From assembly GCA_014526335.1 (NCBI GenBank), contig JACTAT010000119.1, positions 397,229 to 461,228 on the forward strand: a DNA stretch of 64,000 bases. Direction: 5' to 3'. Both the position numbers and the translations under genes were made by a program. Source of the stretch: Chrysaora quinquecirrha. Lineage: Eukaryota > Cnidaria > Scyphozoa > Semaeostomeae > Pelagiidae. Below the pieces are notes generated by a model. That model was not told the origin of the DNA. It saw only the letters and a list, made by a program, of their open reading frames with translations, and did not search any database. Below, one piece after another: positions 13,081 through 27,185 of the stretch. The stretch's first letter is position 1. Each line of letters starts with the position of its first letter.

Positions 13081-16000
13081 TAGTTTTTCCCCTCTAATTC
13101 TACCACATATGATAGAAAAACACTCTAATTACCCCTTAGAGGCAGTTTAGGGGATATTTGGTAGGATTATATAACTATTTTTGAGAAAAAAACGAAGTTT
13201 TCAATACCCCTGATTTGGCCGATTTTCGGCCATTTGGCAAGGCTATAGACTTGCTTTTTTTGCTATTTTTGGAGGGTAATTTTTCCTCCCTAATTCTTCC
13301 AAATATGATAGAAAAACACTCTAATTACCCCCTAGAGGCTGTTTAGGGAATATTTGGTTGGATTATATAACTATTTTTGAGGAAAAAACGAAGTTTTCAA
13401 AACCCCTGATATTGGCCGATTTTGGGCCATTTGGCAAGGCTATAGACTTGCCTTTTTGGCTATTTTTGGAGGGTAATATTTCCTCCCTACTTCTACCAAA
13501 TATGATAGAAAAACACTCTAATTACCCCCTAGAGGCTGTTTAGAGCATATATTGAAGGATTATATAACAATTTTTGAGGAAAAACAAAGTTTTAAAAACA
13601 CGTGATTTTGGCCGATTTTCGGCCATTTGGCAAGGCTATAGACTTGCCTTTTTGGCTATTTTTGGAGGGTAATCCCCCCCCCCTAATTCTACCAAATATG
13701 ATAGAAAAACACTCTAATTACCCCCTTGAGGCTGTTTAGGGAATATTTGGTAGGATTATATAACTATTTTTGAGGAAAAAACGAAGTTTTCAACCCCCCT
13801 GATTTTGGCCGATTTTCGGCCATTTGGCAAGGCTATAGACTTGCCTTTTTGGCTATTTTTGGAGGGTAATTTTTCCTCCCTACTTCTACCAAATATCATA
13901 GAAAAACACTCTAATTACCCCCTAGAGGCTGTTTAGAGGATATTTGGAAGGATTATATAACTATTTTTGAAGAAAAACGAAGTTTTAAAAACACGTGATT
14001 TTGGCCGATTTTCGGCCATTTGGCAAGGCTATAGACTTGCCTTTTTTGCTATTTTTGGAGGGTAATTTTTCCTCCCTAATTCTACCAAATATGATAGAAA
14101 AACTCTCTAATTACCCCTTAGAGGCAGTTTAGGGGATATTTGGTAGGATTATATAACTATTTTTGAGGAAAAAACGAAGTTTTCAAGACCCCTGATTTTG
14201 GCCGATTTTCGGCCATTTGGCAAGGCTATAGACTTGCCTTTTTGGCTATTTTTGGAGGGTAATATTTCCTCCCTACTTCTACCAAATATGATAGAGAAAC
14301 ACTCTAATTACACCCTAGAGGCTGTTTAGAGCATATATTGAAGGATTATATAACTATTTTTGAGGAAAAACAAAGTTTTAAAAACACGTGATTTTGGCCG
14401 ATTTTCGGCCATTTGGCAAGGCTATAGACTTGCCTTTTTTGCTATTTTTGGAGGGTAATTTTTCCCCTCTAATTCTACCACATATGATAGAAAAACACTC
14501 TAATTACCCCCTAGAGGCTGTTTAGGGAATATTTGGTAGGATTATATAACTATTTTTGAGGAAAAAACGAAGTTTTCAAAACCCCTGATATTGGCCGATT
14601 TTCGGCCATTTGGCAAGGCTATAGACTTGCCTTTTTGGCTATTTTTGGAGGGTAATATTTCCTCCCTACTTCTACCAAATATGATAGAAAAACACTCTAA
14701 TTACCCCCTAGAGGCTGTTTAGAGCATATATTGAAGGATTATATAACTATTTTTGAGGAAAAACAAAGTTTTAAAAACACGTGATTTTGGCCGATTTTCG
14801 GCCATTTGGCAAGGCTATAGACTTGCCTTTTTGGCTATTTTTGGAGGGTAATCCCCCCCTAATTCTACCAAATATGATAGAAAAACACTCTAATTACCCC
14901 TTGAGGCTGTTTAGGGAATATTTGGTAGGATTATATAACTATTTTTGAGGAAAAAACGAAGTTTTCAACCCCCCTGATTTTGGCAAATTTTCGGCCATTT
15001 GGCAAGGCTATAGACTTGCCTTTTTTGCTATTTTTGGAGGGTAATTTTTCCTCCCTAATTCTACCAAATATGATAGAAAAACACTCTAATTACCCCTTAG
15101 AGGCAGTTTAGGGGATATTTGGTAGGATTATATAACTATTTTTGAGGAAAAAACGAAGTTTTCAAAACCCCTGATTTTGGCCGATTTTCGGCCATTTTGC
15201 AAGGCTATAGACTTGCCTTCTTTGCTATTTTTGGAGGGTAATTTTTCCTCCCTAATTCTACCAGATATGATAGAAAAACACTCCAATTACTTCTTAGAGG
15301 CAGTTTACGGGATATTTGGTAGGATTATATAACTATTTTCTAGGAAAAAACGAAGTTTTCAATACCCCTGATTTGGCCGATTTTCGGCCATTTGGCAAGG
15401 CTATAGACTTGCCTTTTTTGCTATTTTTGGAGGGTAATTTTTCCTCACTAAGTCTACCAAATATGATAGAAAAACACTCTAATTACCCTCTAGAGGCTGT
15501 TTAAGGGGTATTTGGTAGGATTATATAACTATTTTCTAGCAAAAAACGAATTTTTCAATACCCCTGATTTGGCCGATTTTCGGCCATTTGGCAAGGCTAT
15601 AGACTTGCCTTTTTTGCTATTTTTGGAGGGTAATTTTTCCTCCCTAATTCTACCAAATATGATAGAAAAACACTCTAATTACCCTTTAGAGGCAGTTTAG
15701 GGGATATTTGGTAGGATTATATACCTATTTTTGAGAAAAAAACGAAGTTTTCAATACCCCTGATTTGGCCGATTTTCGGCCATTTGGCAAGGCTATAGAC
15801 TTGCTTTTTTTGCTCTTTTTGGAGGGTAATTTTTCCTCCCTAATTCTTCCAAATATGATAGAAACACACTCTAATTACCCCCTAGAGGCTGTTTAGGGAA
15901 TATTTGGTAGGATTATATAACTATTTTTGAGGAAAAAATGAAGTTTTCAAAACCCCTGATTTTGGACGATTTTCGGCCATTTGGCAAGGATATAGACTTG

Positions 16001-19000
16001 CCTTTTTTGCTATTTTTGGAGGGTAATTTTTCCTCCCTGATTCTACCAAATATGATAGAAAAACAATCTAATTACCCCCTAGGGGCTGTTTAGGGGATAT
16101 TTGGTAGGATTATATAACTATTTTTGCGGAAAAAAAGAAGTTTTCAATACCCCTGATTTGGCCGATTTTCGGCCATTTGGCAAGGCTATAGACTTGCCTT
16201 TTTTGCTATTTTTGGAGGGTAATTTTTCCTCACTAATTCTACCAAATATGATAGAAAAACACTCTAATTACCCTCTAGAGGCTGTTTAGGGGGTATTTGG
16301 TAGGATTATATAACTATTTTTGAGGAAAAAACGAAGCTTTCAAAATCACAGATTTGGGCCGATTTTGGCCATTTGGCAGGGCTATAGACTTGCCTTTTTT
16401 GCTATTTTTGGAGGGTAATTTTTCCTCACTAATTCTACCAAATATGATAGAAAAACACTCTAATTACCCTCTAGAGGCTGTTTAGGGGGTATTTGGTAGG
16501 ATAATATAACTATTTTTGAGGAAAAAACGAAGTTTTCAAAATCACAGATTTGGGCCGATTTTGGCCATTTGGCAGGGCTATAGACTTGCCTTTTTGGCTA
16601 TTTTTGGAGGGTAACTTTTCCTCCCTAATTCTACCAAATATCATAGAAAAACACTCTAATTACCCCCTAGAGGCTGTTTAGGGGATATTTGGTAGGATTA
16701 TATAACTATTTTTGAGGAAAAAACGAAGTTTTCAAAATCACAGATTTGGGCCGATTTTGGCCATTTGGCAGGGCTATAGACTTGCCTTTTTTGCTATTTT
16801 TGGAGGGTAATTTTTCCTCACTAATTCTACCAAATATGATAGAAAAACACTCTAATTACCCCTTAGAGGCAGTTTAGGGGATATTTGGTAGGATTATATA
16901 ACTATTTTTGAGGAAAAAACGAAGTTTTCAATACCCCTGATTTGGCCGATTTTCGGCCATTTGGCAAGGCTATAGACTTGCTTTTTTTGCTATTTTTGGA
17001 GGGTAATTTTCCCTCCCTAATTCTACCAAACATGATGGAAAAACATTCTAATTATCCCCTTGACGCTGTTTAGGGGATATTTGGTAGGATTATATAACTA
17101 TTTTTGAGGAAAAAACGAAGTTTTCAAAACCCCTGATTTTGGCCGATTTTCGGCCATTTTACAAGGCTATAGACTTGCCTTTTTTGCTATTTTTGGAGGG
17201 TAATTTTTCCTCCCTAATTCTTCCAAATATGATAGAAAAACACTCTAATTACACCCTAGAGGCTGTTTAGAGCATATGTTGACGGATTATATAACTATTT
17301 TTGAGGAAAAACGAAGTTTTAAAAACACGTGATTTTGGCCGATTTTCGGCCATTTGGCAAGGCTATAGACTTGCCTTTTTGGCTATTTTTGGAGGGTAAT
17401 CCCTCCCCCCTAATTCTACCAAATATGATAGAAAAACACTCTAATTACCCCCCTAGAGGCTGTTTAGGGAATATTTGGTAGGATTATATAACTATTTTTG
17501 AGGAAAAAACGAAGTTTTCAACCCCCCTGATTTTGGCCGCTTTTCGGCCATTTGGCAAGGCTATAGACTTGCCTTTTTTGCTATTTTTGGAGGGTAATTT
17601 TTTCTCCCTAATTCTACCAAATATGATAGAAAAACACTCTAATTACCCCTTAGAGGCAGTTTAGGGATATTTGGTAGGATTATATAACTATTTTTGAGGA
17701 AAAAACCAAGTTTTCAAGACCCCTGATTTTGGCCGATTTTCGGCCATTTTGCAAGGCTATAGACTTGCCTTTTTGCTATTTTTTGAGGGTAATTTTTCCT
17801 CCCTAATTCTACCAAATATGATAGAAAAACACTCCAATTACTTCTTAGAGGCAGTTTAGGGGATATTTGGTAGGATTATATAACTATTTTCTAGGAAAAA
17901 ACGAAGTTTTCAATACCCCTGATTTGGCCGATTTTCGGCCATTTGGCAAGGCTATAGACTTTCCTTTTTTGCTATTCTTGGAGGGTAATTTTTCCTCACT
18001 AATTCTACCTAATATGATAGAAAAATACTCTAATTACCCCCTAGAGTTTGTTTAGGGGGTATTTGGTAGGATTATATAATTATTTTTGAGGAAAAAACGA
18101 AGTTTTCAAAACTCCTGATTTTGGCTGATTTTCTGCCATTTGGCAAGGCTATAGACTTGCCTTTTTGGCTATTTTTGGAGGGTAATCCCCCCCTAATTCT
18201 ACCAAATATGATAGAAAAACACTCTAATTAGCCCTTAGAGGCAGTTTAGGGGATATTTGGTAGGATTATATAACTATTTTTGAGGAAAAAACGAAGTTTT
18301 CAATACCCCTGATTTTGGCCGACTTTCGGCCATTTTGCAAGGCTATAGACTTGCCTTTTTTGCTAGTTTTGGAGGGTAATTTTTCCTCCCTAATTCTACC
18401 AAATATGATAGAAAAACACTCCAATTACTTCTTAGAGGCAGTTTAGGGGATATTTGGTAGTATTATATAACTATTTTCTAGGAAAAAACGAAGTTTTCAA
18501 TACCCCTGATCTGGCCGATTTTCGGCCATTTGGCAAGGCTATAGACTTGCCTTTTTTGCTATTTTTGGAGGGTAATTTTTCCTCACTAATTCTACCAAAT
18601 ATGATAGAAAAACACTCTAATTACCCTCTAGAGGCTGTTTAGGGGGTATTTGGTAGGATTATATAACTATTTTTGAGGAAAAAATGAAGTTTTCAAAATC
18701 ACAGATTTGGGCCGATTTTGGCCATTTGGCAGGGCTATAGACTTGCCTTTTTTGCTATTTTTGGAGGGTAATTTTTCCTCCCTAATTCTACCAAATATGA
18801 TAGAAAAACACTCTAATTACCCCCTAGAGGCTGTTTAGGGGATATTTGGTAGGATAATATAACTATTTTTGATGAAGAAATGAAGTTTTCAAAACCCCTG
18901 ATTTTGGCCGATTTTCGGCCATTTTGCAAGGCTATAGACTTGCCTTTTTTGCTATTTTTGGAGGGTAATTTTTCCTCCCTAATTCTACCAAATATGATAG

Positions 19001-22000
19001 AAAAACACTCCAATTACTTCTTAGAGGCAGTTTAGGGGATATTTGGTAGGATTATATAACTATTTTCTAGGAAAAAACGAAGTTTTCAATACCCCTGATT
19101 TGGCCGATTTTCGGCCATTTGGCAAGGCTATAGACTTGCCTTTTTTGCTATTTTTGGAGGGTAATTTTTCCTCACTAATTCTACCAAATATGATAGAAAA
19201 ACACTCTAATTACCCCTTAGAGGCAGTTTAGGGGATATTTGCTAGGATTATATAACTATTTTTGAGGAAAAAACGAAGTTTTCAATGCCCCTGATTTGGC
19301 CGATTTTCGGCCATTTGGCAAGGCTATAGACTTGCTTTTTTTGCTATTTTTGGAGGGTAACTTTTCCTCCCTAATTCTACCAAATATCGTAGAAAAACAC
19401 TCTAATTACCCCCTAGAGGCTGTTTAGGGGATATTTGGTAGGATAATATAACTATTTTTGATGAAAAAACGAAGTTTTCAAAACCCCTGATTTTGGCCGA
19501 TTTTCGGCCATTTTGCAAGGCTATAGACTTGCCTTTTTTGCTATTTTTGGAGGGTAATTTTTCCTCCCTAATTCTACCAAATATGATAGAAAAACACTCC
19601 AATTACTTCTTAGAGGCAATTTAGGGGATATTTGGTAGGATTATATAACTATTTTCTAGGAAAAAACGAAGTTTTCAATACCCCTGACTTGGCCGATTTT
19701 CGGCCATTTGGCAAGGCTATAGACTTGCCTTTTTTGCTATTTTTGGAGGGTAATTTTTCCTCACTAATTCTACCAAATATGATAGAAAAACACTCCAATT
19801 ATTTCTTAGAGGCAGTTTAGGGGATATTTGGTAGTATTATATAACTATTTTTGAGGAAAAAACGAAGTTTTCAATGCCCCTGATTTGGCTGATTTTCGGC
19901 CATTTGGCAAGGCTATAGACTTGCTTTTTTTGCTATTTTTGGAGGTTAACTTTTCCTCCCTAATTCTACCAAATATCATAGAAAAACACTCTAATTACCC
20001 TCTAGAGGCTGTTTAGGGGGTATTTGGTAGGATTATATAACTATTTTTGAGGAAAAAACGAAGTTTTCAATACCCCTGACTTGGCCGATTTTCGGCCATT
20101 TGGCAAGGCTATAGACTTGCCTTTTTTGCTATTTTTGGAGGGTAATTTTTCCTCACTAATTCTACCAAATATGATAGAAAAACACTCCAATTACTTCTTA
20201 GAGGCAGTTTAGGGGATATTTGGTAGTATTATATAACTATTTTTGAGGAAAAAACGAAGTTTTCAATGCCCCTGATTTGGCTGATTTTCGGCCATTTGGC
20301 AAGGCTATAGACTTGCTTTTTTTGCTATTTTTGGAGGTTAACTTTTCCTCCCTAATTCTACCAAATATCATAGAAAAACACTCTAATTACCCCCTTGAGG
20401 CTGTATAGGGGATATTTGGTAGGATTATATAACTATTTTTGATGAAAAAACGAAGTTTTCAAAACCCCTGATTTGGCCGATGTTCGACCATTTGGCAAGG
20501 CTATAGACTTGCTTTTTTTGCTATTTTTGGAGGGTAATTTTCCCTCCCTAATTCTACCAAACATGATAGAAAAACATTCTAATTACCCCCTTGAGGCTGT
20601 ATAGGGGATATTTGGTAGGATTATATAACTATTTTTGAGGAAAAAACGAAGTTTTCAAAGCCCCTGATTTGGCCGATTTTCGGCCATTTGGCAAGGCTAT
20701 AGACTTGCTTTTTTTGCTAGTTTTGGAGGGTAACTTTTCCTCCCTAATTCTACCAAATATGATAGAAAAACACTCTAATTACCCCTTAGAGGTAGTTTAG
20801 GGGATATTTGGTAGGATAATATAACTATTTTTGATGAAAAAACGAAGTTTTCAAAACCCCTGATTTTGGCCGATTTTAGGCCATTTTGCAAGGCTATAGA
20901 CTTGCCTTTTTTGCTATTTTTGGAGGGTAATTTTTCTCCCTAATTCTACCAAATATGATAGAAAAACACTCCAATTACTTCTTAGAGGCAGTTTAGGGGA
21001 TATTTGGTAGGATTATAAAACTATTTTCTAGGAAAAAACGAAGTTTTCAATACCCCTGATTTGGCCGATTTTCGGCCATTTGGCAAGGCTATAGACTTGC
21101 CTTTTTTGCTATTTTTGGAGGGTAATTTTTCCTCACTAATTCTACCAAATATGATAGAAAAACACTCTAATTAACCTCTAGAGGCTGTTTAGGGGGTATT
21201 TGGTAGGATTATATAACTATTTTTGAGGAAAAAAACGAAGTTTTCAAAATCACAGATTTGGGCCGATTTTGGCCATTTGGCAGGGCTATAGACTTGCCTT
21301 TTTGGCTATTTTTGGAGGGTAATTTTTCCTCCCTTATTCTACCAAATATGATAGAAAAACACTCTAATTACCCCCTAGGGGCTGTTTAGGGGATATTTGG
21401 TAGGATTATATAACTATTTTTGCGGAAAAAACGAAGTTTTGAAAACTTCTGATTTTGGCCGATTTTCGGCCATTTGGCAAGGCTATAGACTTGCCTTTTT
21501 TGCTATTTTTGGAGGGTAATTTTTCCTCCCTAATTCTACCAAATATGATAGAAAAACACACTAATTACCCCTTAGAGGCAGTTTAGGGGATATTTGGTAG
21601 GATAATATAACTATTTTTGATGAAAAAACGAAGTTTTCAAAACCCCTGATTTGGCCGATGTTCGGCCATTTGGCAAGGCTATAGACTTGCTTTTTTTGCT
21701 ATTTTTGGAGGGTAATTTTTCCTCCCTAATTCTTCCAAATATGATAGAAAAACACTCTAATTACCCCCTAGAGGCTGTTTAGGGAATATTTGGTAGGATT
21801 ATATAACTATTTTTGAGGAAAAAACGAAGTTTTCAAAACCCCTGATTTTGGCCGATTTTCGGCCATTTGGCAAGGCTATAGACTTGCCTTTTTGGCCATT
21901 TTTGGAGGGTAATTTTTCCTCCCTACTTCTACCAAATATGATAGAAAAACACTCTAATTACCCCCTAGAGGCTGTTTAGGGAATATTTGGTAGGATTATA

Positions 22001-23540
22001 TAACTATTTTCTAGGAAAAAACGAAGTTTTAAAAACACGTGATTTTGGCCGATTTTCGGCCATTTGCCAAGGCTATAGACTTGCTTTTTTGCTATTTTTG
22101 GAGGGTAATTTTTCCTCCCTAATTCTACCAAATATGATAGAAAAACACTCTAATTACCCCCTAGAGGCTGTTTAGGGGATATTTGGTAGGATTATATAAC
22201 TATTTTTGAGAAAAAAACGAAGTTTTCAATACCCCTGATTTGGCCGATTTTCGGCCATTTGGCAAGGCTATAGACTTGCTTTTTTTGCTATTTTTGGAGG
22301 ATAATATTTCCCCCTTATTCGACCAAATATGATAGAAATACACTCTAATTACCCCCTAAAGTCTGCATACGGGATATTTGGTAGGATTATACAACTATTT
22401 TTGTGGAAAAACGAAATTTTCAAAGCCCCTGATTTTGGCCGACTTTCGGCCATTTGGCAAGGCTATAGACTTGCCTTTTGGCTATTTTTGGAGGGTAATT
22501 TTTCCTCCATAATTCGACCAATATGATAGAAAAACACTCTAATTACCCCCTAGGGGCTGTTTAGGGGATATTTGGTAGGATTATCTAACTATTTTTGAGG
22601 AAAAAACGAAGTCTTCAAAGTCACTGATTTTGGCCGATTTTCGGCCATTTGGAAAGGCTATAGACTTGCCCTTTTGGCGATTTTTCGATGGTAAATTTTG
22701 CTCTCTAATTTCGACCAAATAAGATGAAAAAGACTCTAGGTATCCTTAGAGGCTTTTTAGGGGATATTTGGTAGGATTATATACATATTTTTGAGGAAAA
22801 AACGAAGTTTTCAAAACCCCTGATTTTGGCCGATTTTCGGCCATTTTGCAAGGCTATAGACTTGCCTTTTTTGCTATTTTTGGAGGGTAATTTTTCCTCC
22901 CTAATTCTACCAAATATGATAGAAAAACACTCTAATTACCCCCTGGAGGCTGTTTAGGGGATATTTGGTAGGATTATATAACTATTTTTGAGGAAAAATC
23001 GAAGTTTTCAAAGCCCCTGATTTTGGCCGACTTTCGGCTATTTGGCAAGGCTATAGACTTGCTGTTTTGGCGATTTTTGGAGGGTACTATTTTCCCCTAA
23101 ATCGACCAAAAATTATAGAAAAACACTCTAATTACCCCCTAGAGGCTGTTTAGGGGGTAGGATTATATTACTACTTTTGAGGAGAAAACGAAGTTTTCAA
23201 AACCCCTGATTTCGGTTGGTTTTTTTCCATTTGGCAAGGCTATAGACTTGCCTTTATGCAATTTTTCGTGGGTAATTTTCTATCCCTAATTCGACCAAAT
23301 ATGAAAAATACTCTATCTACCACTTAGATGCTGTTTAGGGGGTATTTGGTAGAATTTTATTACTATTTTTGGAGAAAAATTTGAGGTTTCATTTTTGGCT
23401 ATTTGGCGACTATAGACTTGCCTTTTTGGCGATTTTTCGAGGGTAATATTTTCTCCCTCTTTTAGACGGAAGACGCAATATTATAGAAAAAGTCATAATG
23501 AAAAGACTTTATCTACCCCTAGAGGCTGCTCTTGGGGTAT

Positions 23541-24036
23541 TTGATTGGATTTGTTTTTTATGTTTATGTTTTTTGTCCTTCACAAGGGGTAAGCAGACAA
23601 ATAAGCTCTCTATAGCTGTTTCTGGCATTGGATAGTAATAATGGTTAGCACTAATACGATAGAAAGTCCAAAAAAAGAAAATATGAAAAAAAGAACAAGA
23701 TTTTATCTCAGAATACTAGACTCTCTTTATATCAACTAAAAACACTGAATGTTACAAAAAGTAGTTCTGATGAATAATTTCAAACTTACAGTAAATACTT
23801 TTTGCCAACAATTTATCTAATTTGTATTCACAGTATATCATATAAATATTAATGCTGTTACGTTCTGTTAAGCTGATAAAGCAGCATCTTATTTATTGAC
23901 TGAAGCTCGAAGACTTTAGATACATAAGATAATGTCATACTGATCAAGTTTTATTACAAACAGGGTTAGGGATGTGCCTTAAAAGTTTTTTCAAAATGGG
24001 AAACTTAGTAGCTATAGTGGGGTTAACAGAGATAAT
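23541..24036. other. unassigned spacer between satellite and PLE block
   Basis: AT-rich with no coding frame of note and no repeat recognised. The last monomer-like sequence fades at about 23540, and the PLE 3' end begins at about 24037. Confidence 0.5.
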
Positions 24037-24508
24037 TTTTGTATTAAATAATAATAATAAAGTGCACAAGAGTGCACCTAGAACTAAAATATAAGGGTGT
24101 AGTACCAACCCCCGCTTTGCGCCACAGAAAGGCCGTCCGCGCCCATCTTGTATCCATAGGTATAAAGTGAATTGTTATAAGTTTGTATTGATTTCAGAAA
24201 TGACGGGTTTCAGTGTGTATGTGTATTTATGGTGTAGCCTCGTACTGACTCATCAGCTGATCCCCCATAAAAGCATTTCAGGGCTTAGATCAGTATGCTT
24301 GTTTTATTTATGGGTGCCCCATTGTCTCTGCGTCCAGAAACAATGTCAGCGTATGAGGCTTTTTTGAGCAATTTTGTATCCATTTGTTTATTTATATATG
24401 AGCGTGTGTATATATGTATATATTCATCCTTTTATAGGTATATAGGTGTATAGGAATAGGGGTTGCGCGCTGCATTATGTCAATTATTAAAACTAAGATG
24501 CATACCAT

Positions 24509-26341
24509 TTAGGTGAATTTTGTGTGTGTTATTATATCTCCAATGTTCTTGTTCCTTTTTAGTGCTAGAAATGGGGGGCGAGGCCAAATATCCTTTAAAG
24601 AGTTATCATTCTCAATTAAATTCCAATTGTTTCGTAGAATTTTTTGAATCTGTATCGTTCTGTTGTCAAAAGGTATAACAAATGGGAGGTTTCGTGTATA
24701 TTTCTTTTTCTTATCAACTGTATTCACTCTTAATAGGTCGTTTTGTGACAATCTTTTGACTTTCTCAAATTGGGTATCTATAGCTCTAGGGTCATATCCC
24801 CTTCCAATTAGGTTATATTTCAGTTCTTGCAGTTTGGATACAAGTTCAGCATTATCAGTTATATTTCTTCTATATCTCAGAGCCTGGCTGTAAATTACGC
24901 TATTTTTACAGCTTTTCGGATGAAAGGATTTTGCGTGCAAAAGGTTGCATGTATCTGTTGGTTTTTGGTATAGGGAGGTTGTGAAAGTTCCATTATTTTC
25001 AAGATTTATTGTAGTATCTAGAAAATTAATTTGTACTTGAGAGTATGTAGACTCAAATTTTATCGTGTTGTGAACTGTATTAATATATTCAATGAATCGT
25101 ATGAGTTCTTCTTTTGTGTGGGTCCATATTATAAATATATCATCAATGTATCGCTTCCAGATCAGAGGTGTTCTATTTTCAGGTGCGTTATTTAGTATTT
25201 CATTTTCAATTTTTGTCATAAATATATTTGCATAGTTAGGAGCAAAATTACTCCCCATGCTTGTACCGTGTACTTGTTGGTAGAATTTCCCATTAAATGT
25301 GAAATAGTTTTGTTTCAATATAAATTCCATCATTTGTTTTATGTATTGGATAGGTAGAGGGTAATCCTCACCATAGAAGTGTGACATTGCCTCTATGCAA
25401 AAGGACACGCCTTGTTCCTGAGGGATATTCGTATATAGTGATTTCACATCTAGTGTAACCAACCATGCATTTTCCGGTAGATAGTAATCTAGGTATATGG
25501 ATAGCTGGTGAGCCACACCCAGAGATTATTGGTCTCCCTGGTATGCCTTCTTTGTGTATTTTTGGTAGCATGTAGAAAATTGGTGTTCTTACTTTAGAAC
25601 TGGGTGATAGATAGGTATAGAGATCATTATCTATATGTCCCTTCGAACGTAAATGTGTAAGGAATGTTGTAACAAGAGTGGCTATTTCTCCTTTTTTGTC
25701 TATGGGTAGTTCTTTATAATATTTTTCATTGTTTAGTTGTTTATAAGCCTCGTTTAGGTATAAGTCGTTAGGCCACAGGGCGATTTTCCCGCCTTTATCG
25801 CATCTTTTTATCGTAACCTCGTTTTGAGTTGCTAGTTTTTTCAGAGCCTCTTTTTCATCTTCTGTCAAGTTATTCCATCTGCCTAAAGGCTGTGTGTAAA
25901 GTTCTCTAATTTGGTGTTCAATATTATCAAGAAATCTCATTAGTGTATCATTGTCTTCAATATCTGGTTCCCAGCAAGACTTCAATCTAAATGGGTTTAT
26001 AGGGGTTTCGTTTGTTTCATTTCTAAAGAAATAATGTATGCGCATTCGCCTTTTAAAATCTAGCAAGGATTGTAAAGTAATTTTTAGAGGTATAGGTTTT
26101 GGTGTATCTATAAAAGACAAGCCTTTATTCAAGAGCTTTATGTCTGCCTCCTTCAACATGTTAAAAATGTTGTCATCATTCCTTTTACTTGAGATATATT
26201 TTTCAGCTTGTTTTTTAAGATATTTACGCCTGGCGGATTTTTGCAATTTCGCGTTTTTTCTCAATTTTCTTTTTTCTCCAATTATTGTACGCAAAAGGGC
26301 GGTATTAGATGTATTTTTCGTACCTTTTTTACTATCAATAT
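24509..26341 (-). pseudogene. PLE reverse transcriptase, copy 1, frameshifted
   Basis: The protein has the PLE RT layout: an N-terminal KLLNKGLSF region, DFKRRMRIHYFF, the DKGGKIALW (DKG) motif, IPGRPIISG (fingers), TLDVKSLYTNIP (motif A), GTSMGSNFAPNYAN (motif B) and YIDDIF (motif C catalytic Asp pair). It ends ITHTKFT with no GIY-YIG domain. An 8-bp deletion near 25507, where copy 2 has TTTCAGTA, breaks the frame between fingers and palm. A shared 29-codon deletion also removes residues just before motif A. The 5' part here keeps longer A runs than other copies and stays open to a candidate splice acceptor at 26341/26342. No ATG is evident at the N-terminus; the frame can be read from TTG near 26294. 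Confidence 0.85.
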
Positions 26342-26482
26342 CTAGAAATCAAAAAGTTTTATAAGAAGGCAGGCATATATGGTGTTTAAGACAATAAGGA
26401 GTAGGCATTTCTTCATTTTATACAGTATAATATTCAAAATCATATTCTTTAAAAGTTATCAAATTGTTGTTCAATAATTATA

Positions 26483-27185
26483 TCAACTTCTTCTTGCTCT
26501 TTTGTTCCCCACATGGGAGGCATCTCTGTTTGTTCTATATGCAATTTTTTTATCTAGGGCTATTAGCTCAGCCCTCTTTATAATTTCCTTGTGTGTTTGC
26601 TCTTGTGGGTATCGTTCTTTCGTGGTTTTTATGTGCATATCTACCTGCCGCTCCTCCATCTCTTTCATTTGCCAGTGATGTTTCTGGAGGATCTTACACA
26701 TTGCCTTGGCAAATGTGCTCGAAGCCTCCTCATTTCGTTCTGAAGTTCCCAGGATATGTCTCTCATGTATCTTATGTCAATATCTGGTGTAAGGAATCTA
26801 GGGTATCTCCCTAATTCCGAAGCTTGTTCAAATTCTGCACTTTTGTCACCGTGGTAGTACTGACTAGCACGGGTGTATGAAATCAAGTCTTGCAGACTTT
26901 TTGTGTCCTCTGGTATAACTATATTCTTTGTTATCGTTTTCTTTTTTGGTGGAACAGAGATGGAGGAAGCTGCAGGTTTCGGGTTTGTTTTTCTCAGTAT
27001 ATCTTTCAACTCCTTCCTAACCAATACCGATGGCGAGCGTTGGCCAGGAGGTATATCAGATTTTGAGTCAGACTCAGGGTATGGTGGTAGCGAATCGTCG
27101 TCTTCATTCACTCTTGTAATCTTTATCGTATTTGTGGTATCAATCATTTGGATATCACCATTATCATCAGCATTAGTAGATTTCT
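26483..27185 (-). pseudogene. PLE ORF1 exon 2, copy 1, frameshifted
   Basis: Acidic then Pro/Lys-rich protein (LPPYPESDS, ISVPPKKK, then SLQDLISYTRASQYYHG) with a charged helical C-terminal third ending NKRARRS. No known domain is recognised. A missing G near 26730 (GAGGAGG where plus-strand copies have GAGGGAGG) shifts the frame. The splice acceptor TTTGAATTTGTAG lies just upstream on the minus strand. Confidence 0.65.

Larger units (their letters stand above)
6761..23540 (+). repeat. tandem satellite array, ~196-bp monomer, about 85 copies
   Basis: A continuous head-to-tail array. Each monomer carries, in order, GATATTTGGTAGGATTATAT, GAGGAAAAAACGAAGTTTTC, a hairpin GGCCGATTTTCGGCC, GGCAAGGCTATAGACTTGCC, GGAGGGTAATTTTTCCTCC, CCAAATATGATAGAAAAACA and a variable CTAGAGGCTGTTTAGGGG or TTAGAGGCAGTTTAGGGG. 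Variants such as CACAGATTTGGGCC, CACGTGATTTTGG and ATACCCCTGATTTGG define monomer types that recur in blocks. The recurring 62-codon frames (start ATGGTAGG region) are a by-product: 196 is not divisible by 3, so no frame continues from unit to unit. The right edge beyond about 22300 decays gradually. The function is unknown; pericentromeric or other heterochromatic satellite is possible. Confidence 0.9.

Noticed and set aside
12177..22526. Recurring 60-66 codon frames (MVGLYNYF...) as a repeated peptide gene
   Set aside because: They are translations of single 196-bp monomers; the period is not a multiple of 3, the frame never continues, and there is no start or regulatory context.
2520..23540. 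CENP-B box in the satellite monomer
   Set aside because: TTCGGCCATTTGGC lacks the required A and CGGG positions of the box.
2520..23540. CRISPR-like array
   Set aside because: Contiguous 196-bp units without short repeats separated by unique spacers, in an animal genome.
24167..24367. 66-aa frame (MNCYKFVLISEMTG) repeated in every PLE copy
   Set aside because: It lies antisense in the 3' non-coding tail and is conserved only because the copies are near identical.
25368..26294. 308-aa frame as a separate PLE gene ending at 25368
   Set aside because: It is the N-terminal RT part continued in a wrong frame after an 8-bp deletion; the tail has no match in other copies.
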